Part shown: piece by piece, positions 24,657 to 35,666 of the stretch
How the letters are laid out: every line of letters begins with the position of its first letter
Position numbering within the stretch: the first letter of the stretch is position 1
Assembly: GCA_900073065.1 (NCBI GenBank)
Contig: FJOG01000014.1
Span: 918,803-982,802, forward strand
Length of the DNA: 64,000 bases
From: Phialocephala subalpina
Lineage: Eukaryota > Ascomycota > Leotiomycetes > Helotiales > Mollisiaceae
Direction: 5' to 3'
Translations under genes and position numbers: made by a program
The notes under the pieces: generated by a model
Told to the model about the DNA's origin: nothing
The model's input: only the letters and a program-made list of their open reading frames with translations
Database searches by the model: none

Positions 24657-26272
24657 TCAAGCAGCAGATTTCTCCGACTTAGCTTTCTTGCCCTTCTTGG
24701 CCTTGCCCTTGGTCTCCACAGCCTCTGAAACGGGTTCTGCACCAGCAACGTCTACCTCCTCCACCTTTCGCTTCTTCTCCTTCTTGCCCTTCTTCGGCTT
24801 TAGCTCGCTTGCCTCGGCAACAGCAGCAGGTGCTTCTTCAACGGCCTCAGTCACTTCAACTGCCTTGGTCTTCTTGCTCTTCGCCTTCTTGACAGGCTCC
24901 TCAACTTTGTCTTCGAAGACTTCCTTTGTCTCGGTCTCTGCCTTCGTAGCCTTCTTGGCCTTTTTCTTGGGCTTGCGGGGCTCTTCGCTGACGGGAGCGG
25001 CTTCGATAGCGGGAACATCGTCTGCCTCAACCACGGCCGGCTCTATAGCTGCAATCTGTTTCTTTGAGACACCCTTCGCCGACTTGACTTTGGGAGACTC
25101 AAATTCGTAGCCAATAGCCTTCAACTTCTTTGCCTTCTCGTCACGTCTCTTCTCCTCCTTCTCAACGCGTGCATCCCATTCCACTTCATCCTTGCCTTGC
25201 TCAAGCTTTCTGCCTTCAAGCTTGTTCCATGGAATCTTCTTGAAGCGCTTGTTGGCACCTTTGAACAGATCCTCGTGAACTTGCTCATCTGGAACGAGTT
25301 TGACCTTCAGAATATGACCGAACATAAGATAATTGTCCATAGTCTTAGCAACGATTTCCGCAACCTCCGTCGACTCGAATTGGATCCATGCACAGTGTTT
25401 GCTTGCACCTGTCTTCTTGTTCCGCGAGAGACGAAGCTTGAGGATGTTTCCAAATTGCGTAAAGTAAGCTCTCATCTCGTGCTCGAAGAAGCCGTGGGGA
25501 ATGCGACCGACGTAGACGACTCCAGGTTTGCTAGATGCTTGGGACTCGGCGATCTTCTTTAGCTTCTTCTCATCGGACTTGGTGAGTTGCTTGCGCTCGG
25601 GAACAGCCGCGCCTGCCGGCAAGCCTTCCTCGACCAGGGCATCGTCGTCATCTCCATCACTCTCAAATCCGTTCAGCAGAGCTTCTGTCTGGTCGTCGAG
25701 TTCTAAATCTTCCTCTCCATCCTCCTCCTCAACCTCCGGGTCTGCTGTGCCTTCTTGCTTTCCATTTGACTTGACAGCTTCTACTTTGGTAGCCTTGGAA
25801 ACTTTGGCCGCAGCCTTGCTCCTTGGCTTGTCTTCTGTTGAAGTGACCTTGCTTGCTCCCTTCTTCGACTTCGCAGAGGTCTTTGTGCCGTTTGATTCCT
25901 TTCCAGATGTTGCTTCTTCTTCTTCCATAATGTTGACTGCACTTTCTGACTCGACGGGTTCGCTGGCGATAGGCTTTGGCGTCTTGGACTTCTTGACCTT
26001 TACTGGGGCAGCATCTTCGGTAGCTGTTGAGAATCTCATTAGCACGTTCTACTTCGAGGAAGTGCAACTGGAGGTGTACCCTTGCGCTTCTTCACAGGAG
26101 CTTCAACAGCATCGGTGCTCTTGTTCTTAATCTTCTTGGTCTTCGTCGTCTCAGCATCGATCTCGGGCACAGAGGCTGTGTAGCATTAGCAATTGATGCA
26201 CAACTTGACATCGGAAGGTTTGTATTTTTGCTGCTTACCCTTGCGCTTCTTTACTTGCGGATCCTTCGTCAT
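24657..26272 (-). CDS. NOP15: nucleolar RNA-binding protein Nop15 (60S ribosome biogenesis)
   Basis: Exons 26239-26272, 26080-26175 and 24657-26023 give 498 residues. A single RRM sits at about residues 225-300: RNP2 VVYVGRIPHGFFEHEM, RNP1 around KHCAWIQFES, then NYLMFGHILKVKLVPDE and the trailing FKKIPWNKLEGRKLEQ block typical of Nop15 and animal NIFK. It acts in the nucleolus in ITS2 processing of pre-60S particles (family knowledge). Both flanks are long, low-complexity lysine/glutamate/alanine stretches (KAKKGKKAK at the end), longer than in yeast. The first two exons each end in the same codons for VKKRK, nuclear-localisation-like; exon 2 (96 nt) is symmetric in phase and could be skipped without frameshift. 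Confidence 0.9.
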
Positions 26273-27190
26273 CGTGAATGATCTTCAGCGGTGATGGATT
26301 TTCTTGGTTTTGGTCGAGTCGTTGAACCGCACGAACTTTTTAATTTTCTGGCGATACATTTTATTCTGCTGAGCCAGGAGGGCGGTGAGCTCAATGAAGC
26401 TAGCGTCACCAACCTCCTCAATATGACCCGCCATAAACAATTCCTCACACATCACAGCATTATTGTTTATATCGCTTTTAAGAGTTTGAAAAGCCTATGA
26501 CTTGCAATGATATTTTGACTCGACAAATGGATTTGTTATACAGCTATTTCAGATCTTTTAGCGCTGAAGTGCTGTGATGAAGAAACCCTCCACATGCCAT
26601 CCACCATCGAGGTACTACTGAGATACTGGTCCTAATCTGTTTGCTGAACACACTCGCCTGTTTTGTTCTTTTACTCGTCCTTGCACAAGTTCATCGGTGA
26701 GGAGTTAGTAGAAAGAAATCCAGTTTGATGTCCCATCTAGAACTCTTCAAAAACTTTCCTTTGCCGTATGCGTTCTTCTTTCGCTGTGACTGGCTAGGAA
26801 CCTTTACGGATCTTGGCCACAATCTCTGTTTCTGCAATTTGCTGGCAAGCTTGAAGCCCACTGACTAGTCGTATTGATCCAACGGTACCTCCCAAGTCGG
26901 AACCCCCTGACCTCATGAAAGATTCAATTCGTGGCACGGGAGACTGATGGGTACTTTCTGTGCGCTCTCACACAATGACTCCAGTGCGGACTCATGACGG
27001 TGCTATTGGTTGAGCTATACGAAGTCTGCGTTGAGGCGGAATTTCGGAGCCCAAATCTCGGAAGCGTCTGGTGGAATCACGTGTGGATGATAGTTGAGAT
27101 ATATTTAAGAGCTTGACGAAGGCATGAATTTATCTTGTTTCCTAAGTCTTTACCTTCTGGTACATTCTAATTATCTTTCTTTCGATAAGA
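26273..27190. other. intergenic, divergent promoter region
   Basis: About 920 bp between divergent genes. A TCACGTGT box (27078-27085) and a TATATTTAAG stretch near 27101-27110 lie just upstream of the SDR start and could be its core promoter. No coding signal. Confidence 0.45.
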
Positions 27191-28336
27191 ATGAGCTATC
27201 CTGCGAAAAACTTCAACGTCGAGTCGGACATCCCAGACCTGTCTGGAAAAGTCATTCTTGTGACAGGAGGTGAGTCTACTTAAGAAATAGCAAGAAAGCT
27301 TGAAGATAACATATCTAGGTAACACGGGAATAGGTAAAGCAACATGTCTGAACTTGGCCAAACATAATCCTTCCTGCATATACGTCGCAGCGCGAAATTC
27401 CAAGGCATCGGAATCCACTATCGATGAAATCAAAAAGGTGGCACCGAATACAGCCGCAATATTTGTCCCATGCGATCTCGCGTCTTTGGCCTCTGTCCAG
27501 AATGCTGCCAAGCAAGTGTTATCCACCATTCAACGACTCGACCTTCTTTTCTGCAACGCTGGTATTCTTGGAGCACCACCCAGCCTCACAAAGGATGGTT
27601 ACGAGATACACTTCGGAGTAAACCATCTTGGTCACGCCCTTTTGATAAAATTGCTCATGCCAACACTCCTCAAAACAGCCGACCTCCCCTCTGACGTGCG
27701 AGTGGTGACAACCTCCTCGGATGGGTATCGTTTCCACGCCACAGATGGAATCGTCTTCAAGGACCTTCGCACCACGCAAGAGAATTTGACATTGATGGGG
27801 AAATTTGGAGCATGGCTTCGATACTTTCAGTCCAAGCTGGCAAACGTACTTTACACCGTCGAGCTCGCACAGCAATATCCGACAATTAAGTTTGTTGCTG
27901 TTCACCCTGGCAGTAAGTGAGCTCTGCGTTTCTGATACTGAGAAGGACAATAGAGAGCTCCCATTCCTAATCCGTTATAATCATCCAATCAAAGTGGTAG
28001 GAGTTGAAGCTCCAAACCACCTTGTTTCCCTCTCTGGTCCTGTAAACTCATCACCGTTTCGCTAATACCTTTGAAGTCGTAGATACGCCGTTAACTCCAA
28101 ATTGGATCAAAAGCACTGCTATCATGAGGCAATTGATGGCTGGCGGAGATCTAAGAACGCCAGATCAAGGATCATGGAATCAACTCTGGGCCGCTACCAG
28201 TGACAGAGCTTTGAGTGGTGAATATTATGAGCCCGTGGGACTCGTTGGTAAGAGAACCAAGAAATCGAAGGACCAGACGCTGCGAGAGGAATTGTGGAGA
28301 TGGACCGACACTGAGCTGAAAGAATGGACTGTGTGA
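27191..28336 (+). CDS. short-chain dehydrogenase/reductase
   Basis: Exons 27191-27269, 27319-27912 and 28077-28336 give 310 residues. The classical SDR signatures are complete: the cofactor turn TGGNTGIGK (restored only by splicing), CDLAS, the NAG motif in FCNAGILG, the catalytic serine in VTTSSDG, the YFQSK tyrosine/lysine pair and HPGIVDTP after the active site. The order and length match the retinol-dehydrogenase/WWOX-like group, NADP(H)-linked enzymes of uncertain substrate. The second intron (164 bp) is longer than most here. There is no signal peptide or membrane anchor. Its neighbours are unrelated in function, so no pathway assignment is offered. Confidence 0.9.
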
Positions 28337-28683
28337 TGTTAGCTTAGCAAGTACAATATGGAGGATATTCTCATCTGAAAACGGATATGTTGTCATCTTT
28401 TGCTCCTTCAAGACCTACTAGATTCTGCGAACCACCTCGAAAGCCTCATACACACGTGACCACAACTCCACACAACACTTGCCTAATCGTATTTAAGCAT
28501 ATTTCGTGGGTCACTGTGTACTCCAGAAAACAACCAAAAGTTATACGTGGAGAAGTGGAGCGCAACTCGGTGAATGCTGGAGGTTCTGCCATCATCACTA
28601 GCTCAAATCGGCTACCTACATCTTGCGCTTCGCCCTTTCTTCAACTTCGCAAACCTACACAAACAACAACACAAATCGACAAT
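28337..28683. other. intergenic region
   Basis: About 350 bp between genes in tandem orientation. It contains a CACGTGAC box (28453-28460) and a pyrimidine-rich leader before the SMN start. Nothing coding. Confidence 0.45.
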
Positions 28684-29423
28684 ATGGCGCCCAAGGGTAC
28701 CGTATCTCATGCGGAGATGTGGGATGATTCTGCACTCGTTGATTCTTGGAATGACGCTCTCGAGGAGTACAAGGTGAGATTCGAGCCCTCAGCTATGGGC
28801 TTTTGAACTGACATTGGCCTAGAAATATCACAGCACCAAGGCTCGTGGAGAAGGCGTCGACGGGATCTTGAACGAGGCCCAGAAGCCAAACAATCCCAGG
28901 TCAGTTTGCCGTTCTGATAACCAGCGCAGGGCTCACATAATTTTAGAGGGGAAAAGATGGATTATGAAGCAGGAGACCTTGACGAGACGCCAGTCAATGA
29001 TTCTCATGCCAAGCAGAAACTGTCCGAAGAAACAGGTGATCATGACACAGCCGCAGTCGAGGACCACGTTCGAGTATGCATCCTCGGGCTCGAATTCCCA
29101 AGATGAACCAGATCAGATCCCTTGGCATCTTCCGTGCGACCCATTACTAACTCTTGTCCTCTTGCAGGTGAGAGAGAGGCTCTCGGTCCCGGAACAAACA
29201 CAAGCATCACCATCAGTCAGATCGCCAGCACCGCCCCAACATCTTATCGGTCAAGGTGAGACAAACATCCGGTGGAGATCTTAATGGGCTTTACTGATGT
29301 GGGCCCGACAATGCAGTCCATGACGAAGGCTTGAAGAATCTTTTGATGAGTTATTACTATGCAGGTTACTACACCGGGTTGTATGAGGCGAAAGACAAGC
29401 ACAATGCCAAGCATGAAGCATGA
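28684..29423 (+). CDS. SMN1: survival motor neuron (SMN) homologue, snRNP assembly
   Basis: Five short exons, 28684-28773, 28823-28899, 28947-29073, 29168-29255 and 29317-29423, all phase-consistent, give 162 residues. The N-terminus MWDDSALVDSWNDALEEYK is the Gemin2-binding helix of SMN, followed by KYHSTKARGEG. The C-terminus LKNLLMSYYYAGYYTGLYE is the SMN YG-box that mediates oligomerisation. The middle is acidic and proline-rich with no Tudor domain, as in fission yeast Smn1. The complex loads Sm rings onto spliceosomal snRNAs. The exon 3/4 border (CGA|GTATGC...TTGCAG|GTG) is the least certain join. Mean exon size is under 100 nt, so automatic gene callers easily miss this gene. Confidence 0.9.
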
Positions 29424-30627
29424 AATGGAACCCCCAAGCCCGAACCGGCCATCTGATACAGTGACAGTTTGGGCCATCTGATAGTGGAGGAGAGTAGGGA
29501 TGGCATCTCCGTTCCCGTGGAGTCCGAGCGAGCGTTTACACTTGACATCTGTCAATGACACGGGATAGGTTCAGTCAAAAATCAGCGCTGGCGAGGAGAA
29601 ACAGAATGCGTCCCCTTTCGGTGTGAGCATGCGCCGTTTCACGTTCGGATCACGGTGGATTACGCGGTTAGGCGCCCTGTCTGATGTTTTTGGGCTTCTC
29701 AACCCTATCCAGGGCTCCAGCAGCCCGCGCCTTTCTGGACAGTGGACCTCGCCAGCGACCACCAAAAAACTTGGCTCTGGACCCTCTGTTTAAGCATCAA
29801 TCAATCAAGGTTATCTCGAAGTCTGGGTCGATGCAGGCCAGAAGTACATTTTTTTTCTTTTGCTGCTTTTCATCGCAATCTTGTTCCGCCCTGTGCGCGA
29901 TCATTGCGCACCACAAAAATAGGTCTTCCACACCAAACCTTCACGATCCCATGAATGGGATGGCAGGCAAGAATCTGATCTTCGGCACACATTCTAACCT
30001 TATTCCATCAAATCTGATAGTTTTGTCCTTGTCCCGAGACAGGGTGCTGTCATGACCCCATGTCGGAGTTACCTCCATCTGGTTGTGAGACGAATCTGGG
30101 ACGAACTTTAAAACACTGCGCGTCCGAGACCTTTCGCCTCTTCGACGCTCCCACCACAACGTCGCCCGTGCCAGTCGCTGGGCTTCCTGGTCCCCAGGGA
30201 TCAGATACGATAATCCATCCCAAGCTTAATGCCGTTTGGGCTGTCTCCAGGACCGGACGAGGAGGTCTCCGGCCACAGCTGGTACTGTTTCGCGCCAAGG
30301 ATCTCCTGCGGTAGGGTCGAAGAAGATTGCCAGCCACTGTTGCGGCCAATTTCATGCTTGATTTAATACCTTTGGGTCCCCAGGACCGTATTCTTCCCAT
30401 CTGCTCTTCTATATTCGTCTTTGCCGTGAACACACTCATTCACTCCTTAGTTCATTTCATTCAGCTTCCATTATCACGAGCAGGGCCTCGCCATCTGGCT
30501 TTGATATCAGTCTTCACTCACGATCTCTATAGCCCGAGTCAACTTTGATAGTTAGCCATTCCGCAGTGCGGCTTTCGTCTTTTGCAACTCCTTACGAAAA
30601 CCTATTCGCCTATTATAATATATCACC
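29424..30627. other. intergenic region, long promoter of a secreted protein
   Basis: About 1.2 kb. The small frames are not conserved. A 5' leader with a TATAATATA stretch (30614-30622) sits immediately before the start codon at 30628. No gene supported. Confidence 0.45.
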
Positions 30628-31697
30628 ATGAGATTCTCAGCAGTCGCAGCATTGTGTGCGGCGCCATTGGCGCTGGCTTCCAGTCTTCAAGCAGACTTGG
30701 TTGCTCGAGGGGCCCTTAACGCCGAGAAGAGGAACACAGTCGTCGTTCAAGAATCAGGCAACAGCGGCTCATCGACAACAGAGGTCATCATCGTTTGGGT
30801 TAACAGTGGAGGCGCTGGACAAGCAACTCAAACTCTCAACTCGGCGTTATCGACCATCGCGAGCTCGACAATAGCAGCAGCGGCGACCCACACAGTCAGT
30901 GTCTCAACCTTGAATTTGGCTTCAAGAGCTAACTCGTTATTAGGTCACTGTCGGTGGTACTGCTGGTCTTGTCTACAGCCCAAGCAGTATTAACGCAAGC
31001 GTTGGTGACATGGTTGAATTCCAATTCCAGTCGCAGAACCACACTGTAACTCAATCTGCTTTCGCAGAGCCATGCGTGAAGCTTACTGGAGGCATGGACT
31101 CTGGATTCATGCCCAACATCAACAACAGTCTCATCCAAAATCCCCCAAAGATGGCAATGCAGGTCACTGTTGCTACTCCTCTCTGTCAGTGAATTGTGCC
31201 TGAGCTGTTGCAAACATCACTAATTATTGGTAGGGTTCTACTGCCGACAAACTGGCCATTGCGGAAAGGGAATGACCTTGTCCATTAACGCCAACCCCCC
31301 TGATGGATCCGGTGGCAACAAGACCGCGGCCGCGTTCCAACAGCTGGCTATTAAGCAGAATGGTACTGGCAGCACCGCCGTCATTGCAGGCGGTACCGGT
31401 GCTTCTTCTGCCGCCCCAGTTTCCTTGGCTTCTGCCACCGCATCTGCAGCTGGCACCGCCTCTACAGCCGGCTCTGGACTCACTTCTGGATCTGGAACCC
31501 TCAACAGCAACGGTGCATGTGCATGCTCTTGCCTCTGCGGTACCGCTGCTTTCCCCAACGCTGCTGTTCAAGGCATCGGTGCCTTCGGTGGAATGTCAGG
31601 TTAGTTGCTTCACTCAACCTCGCATACAATCGAATCTAATAGTGAATCAGGAGCTATGCCAATGTCTGCTCTCGAAGTTTCCGTTACAACAACATAG
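30628..31697 (+). CDS. secreted cupredoxin (plastocyanin-like) domain protein
   Basis: Exons 30628-30894, 30944-31184, 31234-31599 and 31651-31697 give 306 residues. A signal peptide covers about residues 1-17 (MRFSAVAALCAAPLALA). The cupredoxin fold runs from about residue 90: VTVGGTAGLVYSPSSI, then QNHTVTQSAFAEPC with the first histidine ligand, and WFYCRQTGHCGKGM with the cysteine, histidine and methionine of a type 1 copper site. A Ser/Ala/Thr/Gly-rich region follows, with a CACSCLC cysteine knot. This is the fungal extracellular serine-rich cupredoxin family, linked to cell walls and to development (role uncertain). The tail EVSVTTT is short, so a GPI anchor is not obvious. Intron phases all agree. 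Confidence 0.88.
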
Positions 31698-32915
31698 ATC
31701 AGCACCATCGGCGGTTCATTCACGTGGAGAGATTAGAAGCGGGAGCCAGTGTCGCCGTTGAAAGGCTTGACACGGAGTTTCTACTGGTATATATGACAGG
31801 CTCGTATGCGAGGATTGCACCTTTAATAGTCCGATGAATGGATACCTTTATTGCATTCCGTTTCGGCGTTGAGAAATATTTTTCCTTCTTTTTTTGTGGT
31901 TCGAAATTATAGACAGACCAAATTACCCATTCAATGTTTACTCTTACTGAAAGTTCTGATAACTTGCTTTGAATTGTGACTCTGAATCCAGGCATGATAC
32001 TTGGGATTCTAAGATCAGAGTGACTGAGAGACTGCCAAATTGTGGTTAATCGTTTTCCCGTTGTGCTGCACGGGTAGTGACCGGATATGCTGATCAAACC
32101 GCTTAGGTTCATGCTGTACGATTAGATATGATTAGATGGGAGTCCTGTCTGGGGAAGAATTCCACAAGAGCATAGCCACAATTTCTCCAGTCCTCGGCAT
32201 GTAGAGATCATGCCATTTCTCCGTCATATCTGGGTTTATCCTAACTTTCTTTTGCTTCATCTCCACAGCCGTTTGAGGTCTATCTTGACTAACTTGGCTT
32301 TCTTCACAAGCCTTGTGTGATGTTCAGTCGTGTTAGATTATACTTTTATGATTGTTCGAACCTCCGGTTTTGTGAAACTTTTTCAAGAGAGTCCACTTGG
32401 CTAACCGGTCTCCGCGAACTTTATGGATTGTTAGGGAAGGAAAATTCATATCATGCGTTTTTGAGTACCCACTAATAAAAGGAGAGTAAACAAAATGTCC
32501 AACGAAGCCTTGAACTTCGAAGAATCTTCCACTTCCTGTACGTACATCAAAATGGAATAGAGTTTGTTTGGTCAAGAGGAGCACTCGGAAAGCATTCTTC
32601 TTGCTACAGTCATGAATCCTCTCCCCTATCCCCTGTGTGCCTTGTAACGACTTTACTCATGGTGACTTAATCATTTATAATACAGGTTTCATTTCAATTT
32701 AGATAAGGACGAAATCCGCCCACAGCTGGAATCTCGGTGCCTAAAATGAAGAGTATTTTCTTGTTGTTGTTGTTGTGAAGCTATTCAACTCCGAGGCTGC
32801 AGCCTTGTGAGCCTTGCATCTACCAACACAGCCTCGCGACGCGACCGCGTGTCGCAACTCACTCCATCGATCAGACGGAAAACTTCCACCAGCAAACCTC
32901 AGCACAGCACCATGA
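31698..32915. other. intergenic region
   Basis: About 1.2 kb. A (TTG)n microsatellite occurs at about 32759-32776. The minus-strand frame at 31720-32112 (130 codons) has no recognisable features. No gene supported. Confidence 0.45.
32759..32776. repeat. TTG trinucleotide microsatellite
   Basis: About six consecutive TTG units lie roughly 140 bp upstream of the Cce1-like start codon. Confidence 0.75.
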
Positions 32916-33803
32916 ATGGCACTCAAGATCCCTACAACACTCAAACTCGCCCAATTGAAACACATAGCATTCAAATGCGGCATCTCATCCTCCGGCACAA
33001 AGCCACTCCTCACTCAACGCCTCATCCATGAAATCAACTCTGTACCTCGCCATGCGTCCCCTCGAGTACGAATCCTCAGCATTGATATGGGGATTCGGAA
33101 TCTTGCTTATTGCGTGTTGAACGTGCCTCCAGAACCAAAGTCCGAATCGAAGAAGTCCGGGACAGCTCTGCCCTCAATTTTAGCATGGCATCGTCTCGCA
33201 GTCTCCTCAGCACCAAAACAATCTGGAGACATAGACACACCACCCACAAAGGAAGCATTCGACCCTGCGACCCTATCTTTCGCCGCCTACACGCTTCTCC
33301 GCGAACGCATGCTCGTCGAAAACCCAACACATATCCTAATCGAGCGCCAAAGATTCCGATCCAATGGCTCCAGACATATCCTAGAATGGACAGTCAGAGT
33401 AAACATGTTCGAATCGATTCTCTACGCAACGCTACACACGTTGAAAGCAGAAGGTTTATGGAAGGGAGAAGTGAGAGCTATACAACCAGGGAAGGTGGGT
33501 CCGTTTTGGGTTGGGGATGGGAAGGATGATGGGGAGGGGAAGAAGAGGAGTAGCAAGATTGCAAAGATTCAGAATAAAGGGGCAAAGATCGATCTTGTAC
33601 GGAGATGGCTACTAAGTGGAGATGTGGTGGCTTTGGGCAGTGAGGGTGTTGAGAATATGGCAAATGCGTACAAGGAGAAGTGGGCAAAGTTACCAGGTGC
33701 GCCGAAGGGGAAAAGGCAAGACGCTAAGAGCCGTGAGGAGAAGATGGGGAAGTTGGATGATTTGGCCGATTGTTTGTTGCAGGGAGGGGAAGAAGAGGAG
33801 TAG
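32916..33803 (+). CDS. CCE1: mitochondrial Holliday-junction resolvase (Cce1/Ydc2 family)
   Basis: A single exon of 295 residues. Residues 8-42 form a SAP-type DNA-binding motif (TLKLAQLKHIAFKCG, then KPLLTQRLIHEI). The RNase H-like nuclease follows, with its acidic residues visible in ILSIDMGIRNLAYC, in HILIERQRFRS and in the closing GKLDDLADCLLQ. The enzyme resolves four-way junctions in mitochondrial DNA (family knowledge). The ATG at 32916 begins MALKIPTT; an overlapping upstream ATG at 32911 is in another frame. The last codons lie at the junction of a perfect 250-bp tandem duplication: the protein now ends QGGEEEE, whereas without the duplication it would end LLQG at a TAA now lying at 34036-34038. 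All catalytic residues precede the change. Confidence 0.9.
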   Translation: MALKIPTTLKLAQLKHIAFKCGISSSGTKPLLTQRLIHEINSVPRHASPRVRILSIDMGIRNLAYCVLNVPPEPKSESKKSGTALPSILAWHRLAVSSAPKQSGDIDTPPTKEAFDPATLSFAAYTLLRERMLVENPTHILIERQRFRSNGSRHILEWTVRVNMFESILYATLHTLKAEGLWKGEVRAIQPGKVGPFWVGDGKDDGEGKKRSSKIAKIQNKGAKIDLVRRWLLSGDVVALGSEGVENMANAYKEKWAKLPGAPKGKRQDAKSREEKMGKLDDLADCLLQGGEEEE

Positions 33804-34034
33804 CAAGATTGCAAAGATTCAGAATAAAGGGGCAAAGATCGATCTTGTACGGAGATGGCTACTAAGTGGAGATGTGGTGGCTTTGGGCAGTGAGGGTGTT
33901 GAGAATATGGCAAATGCGTACAAGGAGAAGTGGGCAAAGTTACCAGGTGCGCCGAAGGGGAAAAGGCAAGACGCTAAGAGCCGTGAGGAGAAGATGGGGA
34001 AGTTGGATGATTTGGCCGATTGTTTGTTGCAGGG
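33532..34034. repeat. perfect 250-bp tandem duplication of the CCE1 3' end
   Basis: Unit 1 is 33532-33781 and unit 2 is 33782-34031, with three further identical bases. I compared all lines at offset 250 and found no mismatch. The outer junctions share the microhomology GGG. Because 250 is not a multiple of three, the second unit is out of frame and now forms the 3' flank. Either a very recent duplication or an assembly artefact. Confidence 0.95.
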
Positions 34035-34130
34035 CTAAATCCCAATTGCTACTGGTGTATCCGCTGAAGATCATATTGCCCACCTCTACGGCACAAACTC
34101 GTCCGCCTGCTTCTCATCTACTAAACGTTC

Positions 34131-34794
34131 TTATAGAAGATATTGGCCAAGGAAGCCTGCCGCGAGGAGTACCACAGCGAATTGAGGAGAGTTGGATCCC
34201 GCGCTGTTGGTACCAGTGGCACTGGCAGCAGTCCCTGTTGCCGTTCCTGTAGATGACGATCCGGACCCGGTAGCCTTTGCAGTTGATGATCCACTGTCAA
34301 GTAATTAGTATAAGTTCTCTTGGGCCGAGGACGTTCTTGAGATCCAAGACTCGGTACTTACGTCGCAGACCCAGAAGCAGTGCCGGTAGTGGAAGTCTTC
34401 CCAGTTCCAGTGGTAGATGCTGAGCTCGAAGTAGAAGAAGGGATAGCTGGAGCATTTGTTAGAAACAATTATTGGAGGGAAGTGGTATCGACATACAAAT
34501 TGTGACAGATGCAGAGGCAAGGCAGGTAGCGGAGTAGACACTAATAGCAGCAGATTCGGCAGAACCAGAGCATTTCTCCGTAATATTTCCATACACTTGT
34601 GATTCCAGAGATCCGCAGAGGGCTTTAAGGTCGGCTGGGTTCGATTGGGCACTGAGCAGTTAGAGCTATTCTAGCCTTGATAGACTTCTAGCAACTTACC
34701 CCATAGCAGCAATTAAACAAGCAGGAGGTGTAGCAGCAACGGCAATGTGTGCCAGGGCCAAAATGGCCGTGAAGAAGGTCGAAGAAGCGTACAT
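34131..34794 (-). CDS. small GPI-anchored cell-wall-type protein
   Basis: Exons 34700-34794, 34497-34651, 34362-34446 and 34131-34293 give 165 residues; all three introns have GTAAGT or GTATGT donors and matching phases. There is a signal peptide (about residues 1-20, FFTAILALAHIAVAA), then a compact domain with four cysteines (PPACLIAA, ALCGSLES, EKCSGSAE, ATCLAS), one N-glycosylation site (YGNIT) and a Ser/Thr/Gly-rich spacer of about 55 residues. It ends in a hydrophobic tail FAVVLLAAGFLGQYLL preceded by small residues, the layout of a GPI signal. The cysteine number is too low for a CFEM domain. I know this arrangement from unnamed ascomycete wall proteins; the function is unknown. Confidence 0.8.
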
Positions 34795-35666
34795 CGTGAA
34801 CTAAAAACTGGGGTATCGTGGGTTGCTATTTAAGCTTAACGCGTGGGGTATTCGAGAAAGAGGATGTCGAAGGACGGTGGGGGATCAAATGAATGTGGTG
34901 TCAAAAGAGTGACTGGAGAAAAGCAAACAGAACAGTCGACGACGAAATGCAATGAAGTCAAATGTCGTTGATAGAAATGAACGCGATCCTTCCTGATGTT
35001 CTCCTTGACTTCCTCTTGGCACTTGGCTCCTGCATGAGGCCTAGCGCCTTATTTTAGTCAGGTACCAAGAATGACCCCTGCATCTTTAATTTCGATATCA
35101 CGTGCAAGTCCTTCATAATCAAGAGAAGTTCATACTTGTGATGGGACACGTCCCATGCACTGCCTTTAACCCTCAGATTGGGAATTCAGATTGAGAATAA
35201 CCCTCCCACCCAATTGGCTGCCTTGATTTCCAGGCTTTAGATTCCTACCTGAATGTAGTTAATGAATCACGTGCAAAAACATCACATCCTGAAATATTTT
35301 TTCCTCGTAGAATATCCTTTCCCTAAACAAGTTTAGGTTAAAGGCAGATCTTTGAGGTCCTGCTTGCCGAGCCAGTGTGGAGTGGTACTTGCACACCTGT
35401 GACAACAGGAAGTGCATGATTGCCATGGAAGATTGTGCCAGCCGAAAATCCACCACAGGTTCCAACCATCTAAAGCAGAAAATCGGTGTTGAGATACCAG
35501 GTCTTTGGAACATTTTGGAGGCAGGATAGCATTAGTGCTTCTTCTTGTGGCAAGAACTCTCTGGGCAACTAGCTACTTCTATTCATAGCTTTGTGTAATT
35601 GTATATAGCCTCCTTGAGACATTCGAAGTGCCCCTAGTGGTATCAACTCAGACAAAACATTTCTGG
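34795..35666. other. intergenic region
   Basis: About 870 bp between the wall-protein promoter and the Ski8 3' end. Two TCACGTGC boxes (about 35098-35105 and 35268-35275) are present. No coding signal. Confidence 0.45.

Noticed and set aside
34131..34794. CFEM effector
   Set aside because: Only four cysteines are present and the eight-cysteine CFEM spacing is absent.
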